The notes beneath the pieces are model-generated. The model did no database searches and was not told where the DNA came from. It was given only the letters and a program-made list of their open reading frames with translations. A DNA stretch of 44,345 nt from Planctomycetota bacterium (GTDB lineage Bacteria; Planctomycetota; Phycisphaerae; Sedimentisphaerales; Anaerobacaceae), in the NCBI GenBank assembly GCA_013349615.1, contig DUZJ01000024.1:1-44345 (forward strand). The letters are read 5' to 3'. Both the position numbers and the translations under genes were made by a program. Positions 34,453-43,909 of the stretch are shown here, piece by piece (the stretch's first letter is position 1; each line of letters starts with the position of its first letter).

Positions 34453-35181
34453 ATGGAAAAACGCTTAACGGGAAAAGTCGCAATAGTAACAGGGGCCAGC
34501 AGGGGTATCGGCAGAGCTATCAGCGTCGCATTGGCAAAAGAGGCCGCAACAATCGTCCTGACCGCGCGAGCGATAGATAAGCTCAAAGAAACCGCCGAGC
34601 AGGTTACAGCAGTTGGCGGAAAAGCACACATCATCCCCGCCGAACTGACCGATGAGCAGTCCATCAAGGACCTCGTCAGAGCAACCGGCGAAAGGTTCAG
34701 CCGGCTTGATATATTGGTCAACAACGCAGGCATCACTCACTCATCAAAGCTGGAAGAGACCGCAACCGAAGACTGGGACCGCTGCCACAACGTAAATGCA
34801 CGCGCACCGTTCATTCTTTGCAGGGAGGCTCTGCCGCTGTTAAAAAAATCGGAGGCGGCATACATTATCAACATCGCCTCCGTTGTAGGCGTAAAGGGTT
34901 ATCCGAGTCAAAGCGCATATACCGCTTCCAAGCACGCCCTTCGCGGAATGACGATATCGTTATCTGAGGAGCTGAAAGGCTCGAATATTCGCGTGCATTT
35001 GCTCTGTCCCGGCGGGGTGGATACCGACTTGGTGCAAAAAGTTCGCCCGGACATAAAAAAGCAGGACCTTATGCAACCGGAAGAAATCGCAGAATTGGTC
35101 CTGTACCTTGTCACCCACAAAGGAAACGCCGTCATTGATGAGCTGCACATCCGAAGGGCGGCCTCAACGCCGTGGTTTTAG
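34453..35181 (+). CDS. SDR-family oxidoreductase (3-ketoacyl-ACP-reductase-like)
   Basis: The 242-residue protein has the classical short-chain dehydrogenase motifs: TGASRGIG (13-20) for NAD(P), NNAG (90-93), N114, and the catalytic S143 / Y156-TAS-K160. Length and layout are those of FabG-like reductases. The downstream genes are not fatty-acid genes, so the real substrate could be another ketone or alcohol. It is the first gene of a plus-strand run (dtd next, after 30 bases) and sits behind a likely terminator, so a promoter should lie in 34405-34452. Confidence 0.9.
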   Translation: MEKRLTGKVAIVTGASRGIGRAISVALAKEAATIVLTARAIDKLKETAEQVTAVGGKAHIIPAELTDEQSIKDLVRATGERFSRLDILVNNAGITHSSKLEETATEDWDRCHNVNARAPFILCREALPLLKKSEAAYIINIASVVGVKGYPSQSAYTASKHALRGMTISLSEELKGSNIRVHLLCPGGVDTDLVQKVRPDIKKQDLMQPEEIAELVLYLVTHKGNAVIDELHIRRAASTPWF

Positions 35182-35211
35182 AATTCCCCCACATTATATT
35201 AAAGGATAAAG

Positions 35212-35661
35212 ATGCGGGTCGTAATACAGAGAGTTTTGCAGGCACAGGTTGAAGTGAATGGCCGGATGGTTGGCCGAATCGACAAAGGCTTCCTGGTCTA
35301 TCTCGGCGTCGGTAAAGAGGACACTATAAAAGATGCTGAATTTTTAGCTGAAAAGCTCGTGAACCTGCGTATCTTCCCTGATGAAGCCGGCAAAATGAAT
35401 CGAAGCCTGCTCGATGTCGGCGGCAAAATTCTGCTCATCAGTAATTTCACCTTACACGGCGATTGCCGAAAGGGACGCCGCCCCGGCTTTGATGCCGCCG
35501 CCGAACCGAACTTAGCCAACCAGCTCTACGAAAAAGTTGCCGACCTTATTATCGAGCACGGCGTTGCCGTCGAGAAAGGCGTCTTCGGCGAATATATGCA
35601 CGTAACCAGCACCAACGACGGCCCCGTAACATTCCTCCTCGACAGCTCCCGCTTGTTTTAA
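35212..35661 (+). CDS. dtd: D-aminoacyl-tRNA deacylase
   Basis: ATG 35212 follows AAAGGA. The 149-residue protein matches Dtd from end to end: MRVVIQRV start, [31 protein letters not shown] and the cis-proline motif GPVT (137-140). The enzyme frees tRNAs that carry D-amino acids or misplaced glycine. The catalytic-side motif normally read as SQFTL is SNFTL here (77-81), a Gln-to-Asn change in an otherwise well kept protein. Function is likely retained. Confidence 0.94.
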   Translation: MRVVIQRVLQAQVEVNGRMVGRIDKGFLVYLGVGKEDTIKDAEFLAEKLVNLRIFPDEAGKMNRSLLDVGGKILLISNFTLHGDCRKGRRPGFDAAAEPNLANQLYEKVADLIIEHGVAVEKGVFGEYMHVTSTNDGPVTFLLDSSRLF

Positions 35662-35751
35662 CAGTTATCAGCAGCAAATTTGGCTTGACGAATTATCCCG
35701 GTATTCATAGACTCACTTCTTTGTTTAATTGCTGTTTTCAAGGGTTAAGCA

Positions 35752-36630
35752 GTGCAGGAAGCTATTGCAAAAGCTGGCGCGCTCATCGAGGCGATGGAGT
35801 ATATCCGCAGCTTTCGCGGCCGAATCGTGGTCGTAAAGCTCGGCGGAAGCGTCCTCGACGACACATCCCTGCGCAAAAAGCTGCTGACCGACATCGCCTT
35901 TATGGCCACAGTCGGTATGCAGCCCATCATCGTCCACGGCGGCGGAAAGGCCATCACAAGGGCAATGAACGAGGCGGGCCTCGAGCCCGTCTGGGTACAG
36001 GGCCGGCGATATACCGACCAGCGGACACTGACGATAGCAGAGCATACGCTGGTACAAACAATCAATACGCCCATCTGCGAGACCCTCTCGGAGCTGGACT
36101 GCCGGCCTATGGGACTGCATTCGCTCAGCAGTTGCGTTTTGTTTGCCGAGCCCCTGAGACTGGCCGGCGAAGATGGACGAAAGCTCGACCTCGGATTGGT
36201 TGGACAAGTCGTCGATGTCAACGCGAAATTGTTAAAGACCCTCTGCGCCGACGGCACTATACCCGTGATTGCCTCCGTAGCCAAAGACAGGGCGGGCGGC
36301 AAGTTGAATGTAAACGCCGACAGCGCCGCCGGAAAGGTCGCCGCCGCAGTCGTAGCTGAAAAGCTCGTCGTCGTAAGTGACACACACGGAATACTGACAG
36401 ACCTCGAGGACCCGGACAGCAGGGTCTCGAGCGCAGACGAAACGCAGATTAAGGAAATGATTGAATCAGGCACAATCACCGGCGCAATGCTGCCCAAGGT
36501 CGGTGCCTGCCTGACGGCCCTGGACGCAGGCGTCAAAAAGGCGCATATTATCGACGGCCGAATACAGCATTCGCTGCTCTTGGAAATTTATACCGACAAA
36601 GGAATAGGGACACAGATAGTTAAAAATTAA
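35752..36630 (+). CDS. argB: Acetylglutamate kinase
   Basis: The start is GTG 35752. The 292-residue protein has the amino-acid-kinase motifs VVVKLGGSVL (26-35) and IVHGGGKAIT (60-69), a GRRYTDQRTL substrate segment and the ATP-side KLNVNADSAAGKVA. It phosphorylates N-acetylglutamate, the second step of arginine synthesis. argD and argF follow on the same strand. The ribosome site is weak. Confidence 0.95.
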   Translation: MQEAIAKAGALIEAMEYIRSFRGRIVVVKLGGSVLDDTSLRKKLLTDIAFMATVGMQPIIVHGGGKAITRAMNEAGLEPVWVQGRRYTDQRTLTIAEHTLVQTINTPICETLSELDCRPMGLHSLSSCVLFAEPLRLAGEDGRKLDLGLVGQVVDVNAKLLKTLCADGTIPVIASVAKDRAGGKLNVNADSAAGKVAAAVVAEKLVVVSDTHGILTDLEDPDSRVSSADETQIKEMIESGTITGAMLPKVGACLTALDAGVKKAHIIDGRIQHSLLLEIYTDKGIGTQIVKN

Positions 36631-36656
36631 CAGAACACAGGTAGAAAGGGGCAAAT

Positions 36657-36872
36657 ATGACAAATGAAATTTTGGCCTTCTGGACCCCGGGGCCATTGGA
36701 GTTGATAGTTGTGTTTTTTGTATTCTTTTATAGCTATGTGGCCCCCGCTGTTGGCTTGATTGCCTTAGGTTTGTTAATCCTTGCCAGAAAAGACAAGGAA
36801 AGAAAAGAACTTCACAGACAGGTGCAGGAACTTACTGAAGAAGTTGCCAGGTTGAAGCAACAGCAAGAATAG
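36657..36872 (+). CDS. Small membrane protein with C-terminal coiled coil
   Basis: ATG 36657 follows AAAGGGG. The 71-residue product has one or two hydrophobic stretches (about 13-44, VVFFVFFYSYVAPAVGLIALGLLILA), then a charged helix KDKERKELHRQVQ...ARLKQQQE with heptad spacing. The layout is a membrane anchor with a cytoplasmic coiled coil. No family recognised; it is not TatA, whose amphipathic helix and glycine hinge are missing. It sits between argB and argD with 26- and 20-base gaps, so it should be co-transcribed. Its position is stable enough to be real, but a link with arginine synthesis is not shown. Confidence 0.7.
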   Translation: MTNEILAFWTPGPLELIVVFFVFFYSYVAPAVGLIALGLLILARKDKERKELHRQVQELTEEVARLKQQQE

Positions 36873-36892
36873 ATAAGTACGAGAAAAAAGTT

Positions 36893-38077
36893 ATGACTAC
36901 TGAAGAAACGATAGATTTATTTGATAAATACGTTATCGGCAACTATACCCGCCTGCCGCGAGTCATCGTCAAAGGCGAAGGCTGCTACATGTTCGACGCC
37001 GACGGCAACAGGATACTCGATATGTTTCCCGGCTGGGCGGTCAGCGCCATAGGTCACTGCCACCCCAAAGTCGTCGAAGCAATCCGCACCCAGGCCGGTG
37101 AGCTTCTGCACATCGACAATACATTCTACTCCGGGCCGCAGGGCAGATTAGCGAAGCTTTTAAGCGAACGCGCGTTCGGCGGCAAATCCTTTTTCTGCAA
37201 CAGCGGCGCCGCGGCAAACGAGGCGGCACTCAAGCTGGCTCGCCTGCACACATCACAGCAAAAGTATAAGTTCATAACCGCCGAGGGCAGCTTCCACGGC
37301 CGAACTTTTGCCACCTTGACGGCAACCGCGCAGCCAAAGCATCACGAAGGTCTGCTGCCGCTGTTGCCGGGCTTTGTTTATGTACCGTTTAATAATATTC
37401 AGGCACTCGAAGCCGCATTCACCGATGAAGTCGCAGCCGTTATGGTTGAGCCAATCCAGGGTGAGGGCGGAATAAACATCGCAACGAAAGAATATTTACA
37501 GGCAATCCGGCGCCTCTGCGATGAAAATGGAGCGCTCGTGATTTTCGACGAAGTCCAAACGGGAATAGGCAGGACCGGCAAATGGTTCGCATATCAGCAT
37601 TTCGGAATTGAGCCGGACATTATGACGATGGCAAAGGCACTCGGCGGCGGCGTCGCTATTGGCGCCATGATGGCCAAAGAAGAAGTCGCCGCCTCGCTGG
37701 TCCCCGGCAAACACGCCACTACATTTGGCGGCAGCGCTTTGGTCTGTGCGGCGGCAGTCGCGGTAATTGAAGCAATAGAAGAAGAAAAGCTCCTGGAAAA
37801 CGCCATAAACATCGGCCAATATGCTAAAGACAAACTCGACCAGTTGAAGCAAAAACATTCCATTATTGACCATGTTCGCGGCGTCGGCTTGATGATTGGC
37901 CTTCAATTAAACACGCCCGGCGCCGAGATAGTCGATAAATGCCTGCAGAATGGCCTGCGGATAAACTGCACACAGGGTACGGTCCTGCGGCTTATGCCCC
38001 CGATGATTGTAAACAAAAGCCAGATTGACCAGGCCATTGACATCCTTGATAATGTTTTGACGGAGGGTCAAAAATGA
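36893..38077 (+). CDS. argD: Acetylornithine aminotransferase
   Basis: The 394-residue protein is a class III PLP aminotransferase: NSGAAANEAALKLAR (103-117), FDEVQTGIGRTG (218-229) with D219 for the pyridine nitrogen, and K248 in TMAKALGGG as the PLP lysine. GEGGINIA around 190 fits ArgD. It makes N-acetylornithine with glutamate as donor. Its stop overlaps argF as ATGA (38074-38077), showing translational coupling. Related enzymes for succinylornithine or lysine cannot be excluded, but arg neighbours decide. Confidence 0.94.
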   Translation: MTTEETIDLFDKYVIGNYTRLPRVIVKGEGCYMFDADGNRILDMFPGWAVSAIGHCHPKVVEAIRTQAGELLHIDNTFYSGPQGRLAKLLSERAFGGKSFFCNSGAAANEAALKLARLHTSQQKYKFITAEGSFHGRTFATLTATAQPKHHEGLLPLLPGFVYVPFNNIQALEAAFTDEVAAVMVEPIQGEGGINIATKEYLQAIRRLCDENGALVIFDEVQTGIGRTGKWFAYQHFGIEPDIMTMAKALGGGVAIGAMMAKEEVAASLVPGKHATTFGGSALVCAAAVAVIEAIEEEKLLENAINIGQYAKDKLDQLKQKHSIIDHVRGVGLMIGLQLNTPGAEIVDKCLQNGLRINCTQGTVLRLMPPMIVNKSQIDQAIDILDNVLTEGQK

Positions 38078-38983
38078 AAGATTTTCTCTCTATTAGTGAT
38101 TATACCACCGAGAGGCTCAAAGACCTGCTGCGGACAAGCGCCAGACTGAAGAGTTTATACAGCGTCGGCGGTACAGACTTATGCATTCCCGGCAAAGTCC
38201 TCGCAATGCTCTTCGAAAAGCCGAGTCTGCGAACCAGAATCAGCTTCCAGGTCGCTATGACCGACCTCGGCGGAAGTGCCATTTACGTCAAGCCCGAAGA
38301 CATCGGCGGCATCGGAAAACGCGAGCCGATAAAAGATATGGCAAGGGTCATGAGCCGATACGTCGACGGAATAATGGCACGGACCTTCGAGCATTCTACC
38401 ATCACCGAATTAGCTCAGTTCGCAACCGTGCCGGTAATAAATGCACTGACCGACTGGCTGCACCCCTGCCAGGCAATGGCCGACGTACTCACCATTCAGG
38501 AGCACTGTGAAGACTTGCAAGGCGTCAAAATCGCATTCATCGGTGATGGCAATAACGTTGCTCGCTCCCTCGCATTTGCCTGCGCAAAGCTGGGTATGAA
38601 AATGGTCGTCGCTTCCCCAGCCGGTTACGAGCTTGATGCCGACTCTATCAAGAAGGCAAACAAAATTGCCACCAACACTGTCACCCGGATAAACGAACCG
38701 ACCCGGGCTGTTGCTGATGCCAATATCGTTTATACCGACACCTGTCAGTATGGGCCAGGAGGCCGAAAAGCAGAAACGCTGCGCCGACTTTACAGGCTTT
38801 CAGGTAAACGCCGAGCTGCTCGAATCCGCGCCGCCTGACGCCAAAATTATGCACTGTTTGCCCGCTAATCGCGGCCTCGAAATTACCGATGATGTTGTAG
38901 AGTCGCCCAATTCGATTATGTTCGACCAGGCCGAAAACCGACTCCACTTCCAGAGGGCCTTATTAAAAAAACTATTGAGCTAA
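38074..38983 (+). pseudogene. argF: Ornithine carbamoyltransferase gene with a frameshift
   Basis: From ATG 38074 the protein matches ArgF: FEKPSLRTRISFQ (the carbamoyl-phosphate site, usually FEKPSTRTR), VKPEDIGGIGKREPIKDMARVMSRYVD, LTDWLHPCQAMAD. At VYTDTC (38731-38745) the frame leaves the family and ends at 38838. The next frame continues at once with [20 protein letters not shown] (the ornithine-site motif) and stops at 38983. The family reads VYTD-x-W-x-SMGQE here, so two bases (GG of a Trp codon) are missing near 38743-38746. Everything else is well kept, so this is either a recent mutation or an assembly/sequence error. Carbamoylation of ornithine would fail if it is real. Confidence 0.88.
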
Positions 38984-38985
38984 AA

Positions 38986-39966
38986 ATGACACATCATAAA
39001 ATAATTATTGGTGATTCAAGACGGATGACAGAGGTACCTGGTGAATCTATCCATCTTGTTATTACATCCCCGCCATATTGGCAACTAAAGGATTATGGAA
39101 GTGGCGAGCAAATAGGTTTCAATGATAGTTATGAAGATTATATCAATAATCTCAATATTGTCTGGGGCCAATGCCACAGAGTCTTAAATAAGGGTTGTCG
39201 TTTGTGTGTGAATATCGGCGACCAATTTGCTCGGTCTGTTTATTATGGAAGATACAAAGTCATTCCTATAAGAACTGAAATCATAAAGTTTTGCGAAACC
39301 ATAGGTTTTGACTATATGGGAGCAGTTATCTGGCAAAAAGTTACGACCTGTAATACTACTGGCGGGGCGACAATAATGGGCTCGTTCCCATTTCCAAGAA
39401 ATGGAATTCTCAAAATTGATTATGAATTTATTCTGATTTTCAAAAAGCATGGTACCTCGCCGAAGGTCAGCAAAGAAATTAAAGAAAAATCGAAAATGAC
39501 TATAGAAGAATGGAACCAATTTTTTGCCGGCCATTGGAATATTCCGGGTGAAAAACAAGATAAGCATTTGGCGGTGTTCCCTGAAGAGATACCCCGCCGG
39601 TTAATCAAAATGTTCAGTTTTGTAAATGATACGGTTCTCGACCCGTTCCTCGGAAGCGGCACGACTTCTTTGGCCGCCAGAAAACTGGAGAGAAACTCTA
39701 TCGGATATGAGATAAATCCCGGATTTCTGCCATTGATAAAAGACAAGCTGAGTATAAACCAAAAGCTGATTTTCGAAGATGCCGATTTCGAGATAATCAG
39801 ACAGAGTAAACCAAATGTAGATTATAAGGAAGTTGCTAAACAACTGCCCTATGTTTTCAAAGACCCTGTCAAATTCGACAAGAAAGTTGACCCAAGGGAG
39901 CTGCAATTCGGCTCCAAAATTACCAATCATAAATATAAAAGAGCGAAAGACTATTCTGTCAAATAG
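38986..39966 (+). CDS. Beta-class DNA methyltransferase, probably cytosine-N4
   Basis: The 326-residue protein carries motif IV TSPPYW at 27-32 before motif I DPFLGSGTT at 219-227, with GYEINP at 240-245. This order is the beta class of amino-methyltransferases; SPPY is the form usual for N4-cytosine enzymes. The middle part is the likely target-recognition segment. The gene starts only 2 bases after the argF stop and is richer in A and T than the arg genes, which fits lateral entry. The next gene is a probable nuclease, so the pair is read as a type II-like restriction-modification system. Recognition sequence unknown. Confidence 0.9.
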   Translation: MTHHKIIIGDSRRMTEVPGESIHLVITSPPYWQLKDYGSGEQIGFNDSYEDYINNLNIVWGQCHRVLNKGCRLCVNIGDQFARSVYYGRYKVIPIRTEIIKFCETIGFDYMGAVIWQKVTTCNTTGGATIMGSFPFPRNGILKIDYEFILIFKKHGTSPKVSKEIKEKSKMTIEEWNQFFAGHWNIPGEKQDKHLAVFPEEIPRRLIKMFSFVNDTVLDPFLGSGTTSLAARKLERNSIGYEINPGFLPLIKDKLSINQKLIFEDADFEIIRQSKPNVDYKEVAKQLPYVFKDPVKFDKKVDPRELQFGSKITNHKYKRAKDYSVK

Positions 39967-39974
39967 AGAAAAAT

Positions 39975-41066
39975 ATGAATGCTCATATTATTAATTGCAA
40001 TGAAACTGATTTTTTTGATTCATTCCGACCTAGTGGATATCTGGGAGTTAAAGTTGGGGTGGGGGGCACAACTCCCCAGGCGCTTTCAAAAAGTTGCCGA
40101 ACAATCTACAGTATGCAGGCTGATATGAAAACAATTCGCGTGGGCGATATCATATTTGTTCACGCAGGACAAAAGATTTACGGTGCTTTTAAAGCTGCGT
40201 CTGAGTTTCATGAGACTCCAGATACACCTACATATTTTTTGAGTAGGAATATTCATTATTATCCAAATCCGAATAACCCAAATAGTGGCTGGAGAGACAA
40301 TGATTCCATCAGACCCAATGCCACCGGTTATTACCGCCACATTGCAATAACACACTTTGTCGATAATCAGGGAAATAACTTGTGCTTTGAAAATGGTATC
40401 CAGTCTACAGAAGTTTTCGAAATTAAACGAAGAAAGAAAATTTGGTCGATTCCGGAACGTTGGAAATATACTGATGCTGCACGAACTGTTCGCCCTTTGA
40501 TGGCGGATGAAGCTTTTGAACTACTTAAAATTATTCATAGGGCAAATGCAGATAATCCAGATAGATTGACTGTAGAACCCGCAAATTTCGAAGACTATTT
40601 ACCAATCCAGTTTATTTTAGACGACCGTATTGTAACTAATGAAAAGATAATAGAAGGCTGGGTTCTCGAAAATATAGGAAGAAATTCTGATTTAGATGAT
40701 GCTTTTGGCCCGTTCAGTTCTTTTGGAAATAATATGCCCGCAGGATATCTAAAGTTCATGGATATATTTGGTTATCAACAATTAAGCACCGGCATGAAGA
40801 TATATAAAGTCGTTGAAATCAAAAAAGATGAATGTTCCTTCCCTGACGATATTAACCAACTTATTGGGTATACCAACTGGGTCACACAAAATATTGCCTC
40901 AGGAGACTATAAATCCGTCGAGGCTGCAATAATAGCGAAAAGTTTTGACGAAGACTGCACTAATTTTGTAGCAAATTTCAATACAACCGGAAACAACATC
41001 AGATTGATTCGTTTCGATTACACACCTCCGAATTATGACGTTCTTGATATACGAAGAGTGGTGTGA
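39975..41066 (+). CDS. Probable restriction endonuclease: EVE/PUA-like domain plus NucS/DUF91-like nuclease
   Basis: This 363-residue protein starts 8 bases after the methyltransferase and shares its A+T-rich composition. The N-terminal half has an IRVGDIIFVHAGQKIYGAF stretch (54-72) with surrounding strands as in EVE/PUA/ASCH-like folds, which often bind modified bases. The C-terminal half has a PD-(D/E)xK nuclease pattern: an acidic helix GWVLENI (E232), D263, E281-I-K283 and then INQLIGYTNWV, whose Q-x3-Y spacing is that of RecB/NucS-type nucleases. Hence a likely DNA-cutting enzyme that partners with the methyltransferase. An alternative is a stand-alone modified-DNA nuclease. The fold calls are by eye. 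Confidence 0.65.
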   Translation: MNAHIINCNETDFFDSFRPSGYLGVKVGVGGTTPQALSKSCRTIYSMQADMKTIRVGDIIFVHAGQKIYGAFKAASEFHETPDTPTYFLSRNIHYYPNPNNPNSGWRDNDSIRPNATGYYRHIAITHFVDNQGNNLCFENGIQSTEVFEIKRRKKIWSIPERWKYTDAARTVRPLMADEAFELLKIIHRANADNPDRLTVEPANFEDYLPIQFILDDRIVTNEKIIEGWVLENIGRNSDLDDAFGPFSSFGNNMPAGYLKFMDIFGYQQLSTGMKIYKVVEIKKDECSFPDDINQLIGYTNWVTQNIASGDYKSVEAAIIAKSFDEDCTNFVANFNTTGNNIRLIRFDYTPPNYDVLDIRRVV

Positions 41067-41085
41067 CTTGGAGCTTAGAGAATAT

Positions 41086-41712
41086 ATGGGTACCGAAAAT
41101 AAAAAGATTTTGGTTGCCACCACTAATCCCGGCAAAATCGCCGAATTGCGGGCTTGTCTCGACGCCGACGTCAAGTGGCTTAGCCTGGCCCGTTTCCCCG
41201 GCATTGCCGAAGTCAAAGAGGACGGCTTCACTTTTACCGCAAATGCCTGCAAAAAATGTGTCGGCTACGCCAAAGCGACCGGCCTGTGGACCATCGCCGA
41301 TGATTCAGGCCTGGCAATCGACGCCCTCCAGGGCGGTCCAGGCATCGAATCGGCGAGATTCTGCGGCAGCAAAAGTAAAAATAAAAAGCTAATAGACCGT
41401 CAGAACATTGAAAAGGTCTTGACACTTCTTGAAGGTGTGCCTCCTAAAATAAGAACGGCAAGATTTGTCTGCTGTCTGTGTCTGGCAAGTCCTGAAGAAA
41501 TCCTGGTCCAGACTCAGGGAACATTGGAAGGCTTTATAATCGATAGACCAATCGGGGAAAATGGCTTCGGCTACGACCCGATTTTCTTTGTCCCGCGATT
41601 AGGCAAGACCATCGCCCAGCTTACCCCTGAGGAAAAAAACGCAATCTCGCACCGCGGCAGGGCCATCAGAAAATTAAATCCCCTCCTCAACAAGCTCTTA
41701 AAAAGAGTTTGA
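41086..41712 (+). CDS. rdgB: Non-canonical purine NTP pyrophosphatase (RdgB/HAM1)
   Basis: ATG 41086 gives the standard start KILVATTNPGKIAEL; the longer frame from 41035 would add a peptide overlapping the nuclease gene. The 208-residue protein has the substrate motif TTNPGK, ADDSGLAIDAL, GENGFGYDPIFF and the C-terminal SHRGRA, as in the RdgB family. It hydrolyses dITP, ITP and XTP and so keeps damaged purines out of DNA. It closes the run of genes that starts at 34453. Confidence 0.94.
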   Translation: MGTENKKILVATTNPGKIAELRACLDADVKWLSLARFPGIAEVKEDGFTFTANACKKCVGYAKATGLWTIADDSGLAIDALQGGPGIESARFCGSKSKNKKLIDRQNIEKVLTLLEGVPPKIRTARFVCCLCLASPEEILVQTQGTLEGFIIDRPIGENGFGYDPIFFVPRLGKTIAQLTPEEKNAISHRGRAIRKLNPLLNKLLKRV

Positions 41713-41762
41713 CGGTTTTAGCAGTCTGTTTTTGTCGAACAGGATGTTACCGCCGCGCACGG

Positions 41763-43616
41763 TTAGTGCAGCCATATTGCCTGCCACAGCCAATTTTCTG
41801 CAAAGGTCTTAAGGTCGAGCCAATCGACCCGGCTGTCACGATTGAAGTTCGCAGATAAGCCGGGCTCAGCCGCTAGCCACTGGTTGCCAAACGTGGCGTA
41901 ATCCGCAAAATTAACACGCCTATCAACATTCAAATCAGCAATATTGCACGTGGTTCTGACAAGAAAAATCCCGCCAATCCAGTTCCACCATTGCGGTTCT
42001 GTCGGCACTTGTAATTCAGGTGCGAAGATGAAACTTTTATCGGGGCTGATTATACCTTCTTCTTCATGTGCGCTACCAGGGAAACTAATCTTATTGCCTG
42101 GGCCCAAGGCATAAGTCATCTCGCCAACATCATGCTCACCGTAACTGTAATAAGCGTCCCACTCAAGCGTTCCATCGGGCCTGATAACGGCGGTACCTTT
42201 GCCGCAGGTAAACGGCTGACCAAATACGGAAGTCTCTAAAAAACGAACAATGTACGTTCCTGCTATGTCATCGGGTGTTATCGGCTCGTTACTTTCTTTG
42301 ACAAAGAAGTGGTAGCCGAAATCGCCCTTAATTCCCGGCTCGCTCGTGAACGAAAAAATAATTCCTTCTTCACACAAGAAAAAATCACGGAAGTCCATTA
42401 TATGCATGATTCCATTTACATCATCAAGTGTCCAGTCGCCCGTTTTGATCTCCTCACGACCATCTTGATACACCCATGTCGCGACGCCATTACCATCAGC
42501 AAGGAACTCTACAGTTCCCCATCCTACGCTCGCATCCCGTTCATACCAGTCCGACCAGTGGGCGAAAAAGCTATAATTGCCAATCACATCATTGACATCG
42601 ATATTGGTTGCCTTTCGTGCTATTATGTCGAAGCCGAGGCGGTTTTCTGCATCAGGTGCAGTATCGGCGTTTATCATTATGCTGCCGTTCCAGGCGACAT
42701 TGTAAGAGCCCCACGCGTGGTTGATATTGATTGAGCCGTCAGACTGAACGCTGGTTGTGAAAGTGCCGGAAAAACTGTGATGGCCGTCGTAATCCTCCCA
42801 CTCCTGATACCAGTTGTTACCGTTTATAATAACTGTGCCAATTTTACCCCACGGCACCCAGCTATTTGCATCCGCACTTAAAGAACCAAACCAGTATTCG
42901 CCGTTTAGGTTCATGTCGGGAATCTGGTCAGGGACTCGCCACCACCCACGTACTTCACCGACCTCATCAGCCCAGTCCTCTTTGACCACGCCAACATACC
43001 GACAATTCCACTTGTCGTCGGTGTCGCCCGTTTCGCCTCCCCAACGCCTTAACATACAATCATAGTAGGGCCCCGCGCCGGTTGACATCTTCGGTACTGT
43101 CTGGTTGACGGCTATAATCTCGGAGTATGCACCAGGCAAGTGGTCAAATCGCTGCCCCACTATTGGTGTGGCGGGTAGATAAATCAGCGCCTCATCGGGA
43201 GAATTAACATCAAAGTCGACATTGTTGCCATCTCCATCGACACCGGTGGCCTTGAGGAACCGAATATTGGCCGTTGTATCTTGCGCAATTCTAACGTCAT
43301 AATATTCTGTTACAGGATTGTTCCCATGACCGTATATTCGAAGAATCAGGCATTTGACTCCCAAAACCCTTTCGTTGCCAATCAATGAAAAGGTTCTAAT
43401 AGCGCCTTCAAAGTCCCCGTATCCTGCAAGGGTATAGCCGTCGCCAACATTAGTCAGTCCCAGCCAGGGGTTCGTAATAATGTCGGTATTGCTGCCAAAA
43501 TCCGCCGAATCGGCCTGATTCGCACCTGCCAGGATAATCGTCAGAAGTAAAAGAGTGAATTTTATTTTTTTTATTGCCCTATCTCCAAACTTGAATTGAC
43601 TCACTTTTCTAAACAT
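41763..43616 (-). CDS. Large secreted protein with C-terminal dockerin-type repeats
   Basis: ATG 43616 has AGGAGG 7 bases upstream. The 617-residue protein has a signal peptide (about 16-38, IKFTLLLLTIILAGANQADSA) and a long beta-rich body without a recognised domain, containing several Trp/Gly-rich repeats of a lipocalin-like look (GTVIINGNNWYQEW..., DIAGTYIVRFLE). It ends with two dockerin/EF-hand units, CNIADLNVDRRVNFADYATF and ANFNRDSRVDWLDLKTFAENW. The protein at 4052-4615 and the one at 10481-12688 have related ends, so this is a shared surface or complex-forming tail. Function of the body unknown. Confidence 0.8.
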   Translation of the reverse strand: MFRKVSQFKFGDRAIKKIKFTLLLLTIILAGANQADSADFGSNTDIITNPWLGLTNVGDGYTLAGYGDFEGAIRTFSLIGNERVLGVKCLILRIYGHGNNPVTEYYDVRIAQDTTANIRFLKATGVDGDGNNVDFDVNSPDEALIYLPATPIVGQRFDHLPGAYSEIIAVNQTVPKMSTGAGPYYDCMLRRWGGETGDTDDKWNCRYVGVVKEDWADEVGEVRGWWRVPDQIPDMNLNGEYWFGSLSADANSWVPWGKIGTVIINGNNWYQEWEDYDGHHSFSGTFTTSVQSDGSININHAWGSYNVAWNGSIMINADTAPDAENRLGFDIIARKATNIDVNDVIGNYSFFAHWSDWYERDASVGWGTVEFLADGNGVATWVYQDGREEIKTGDWTLDDVNGIMHIMDFRDFFLCEEGIIFSFTSEPGIKGDFGYHFFVKESNEPITPDDIAGTYIVRFLETSVFGQPFTCGKGTAVIRPDGTLEWDAYYSYGEHDVGEMTYALGPGNKISFPGSAHEEEGIISPDKSFIFAPELQVPTEPQWWNWIGGIFLVRTTCNIADLNVDRRVNFADYATFGNQWLAAEPGLSANFNRDSRVDWLDLKTFAENWLWQAIWLH

Positions 43617-43909
43617 AATCCGCCTCCTTTTTTGAATTGCATATAAAATTGATTGTTAAGAAATCAAACCATAATTATAGGTGAAAAACCATTCTAATTC
43701 AAGAAAAAACGGGATTTGCGCAAAATTGTTTTTCCTTGACATTTCTTTAGATTACTTATATTTGTGCATTTCTAAATTTTATCGTGAAAAGTGCCGATTA
43801 GGTAGTCGTGAGCTTGGCGCTCGATACTCGTTAGAGAAACGAGTTTTGATATTTGGATTTTTCTGCGGTCCCTGCGTAAGGAGTCCCAGGGACTGCGGTA
43901 AAAACTAAA

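Noticed and set aside
35685-36359. 224-codon plus-strand ORF
   Set aside because: Overlaps argB in another frame and is Arg-rich without any motif; argB is certain.
38405-38425. AATTAGCTCAGTT, similar to the D-arm of a tRNA
   Set aside because: It lies inside conserved argF codons and no acceptor, anticodon or T arm can be paired around it.
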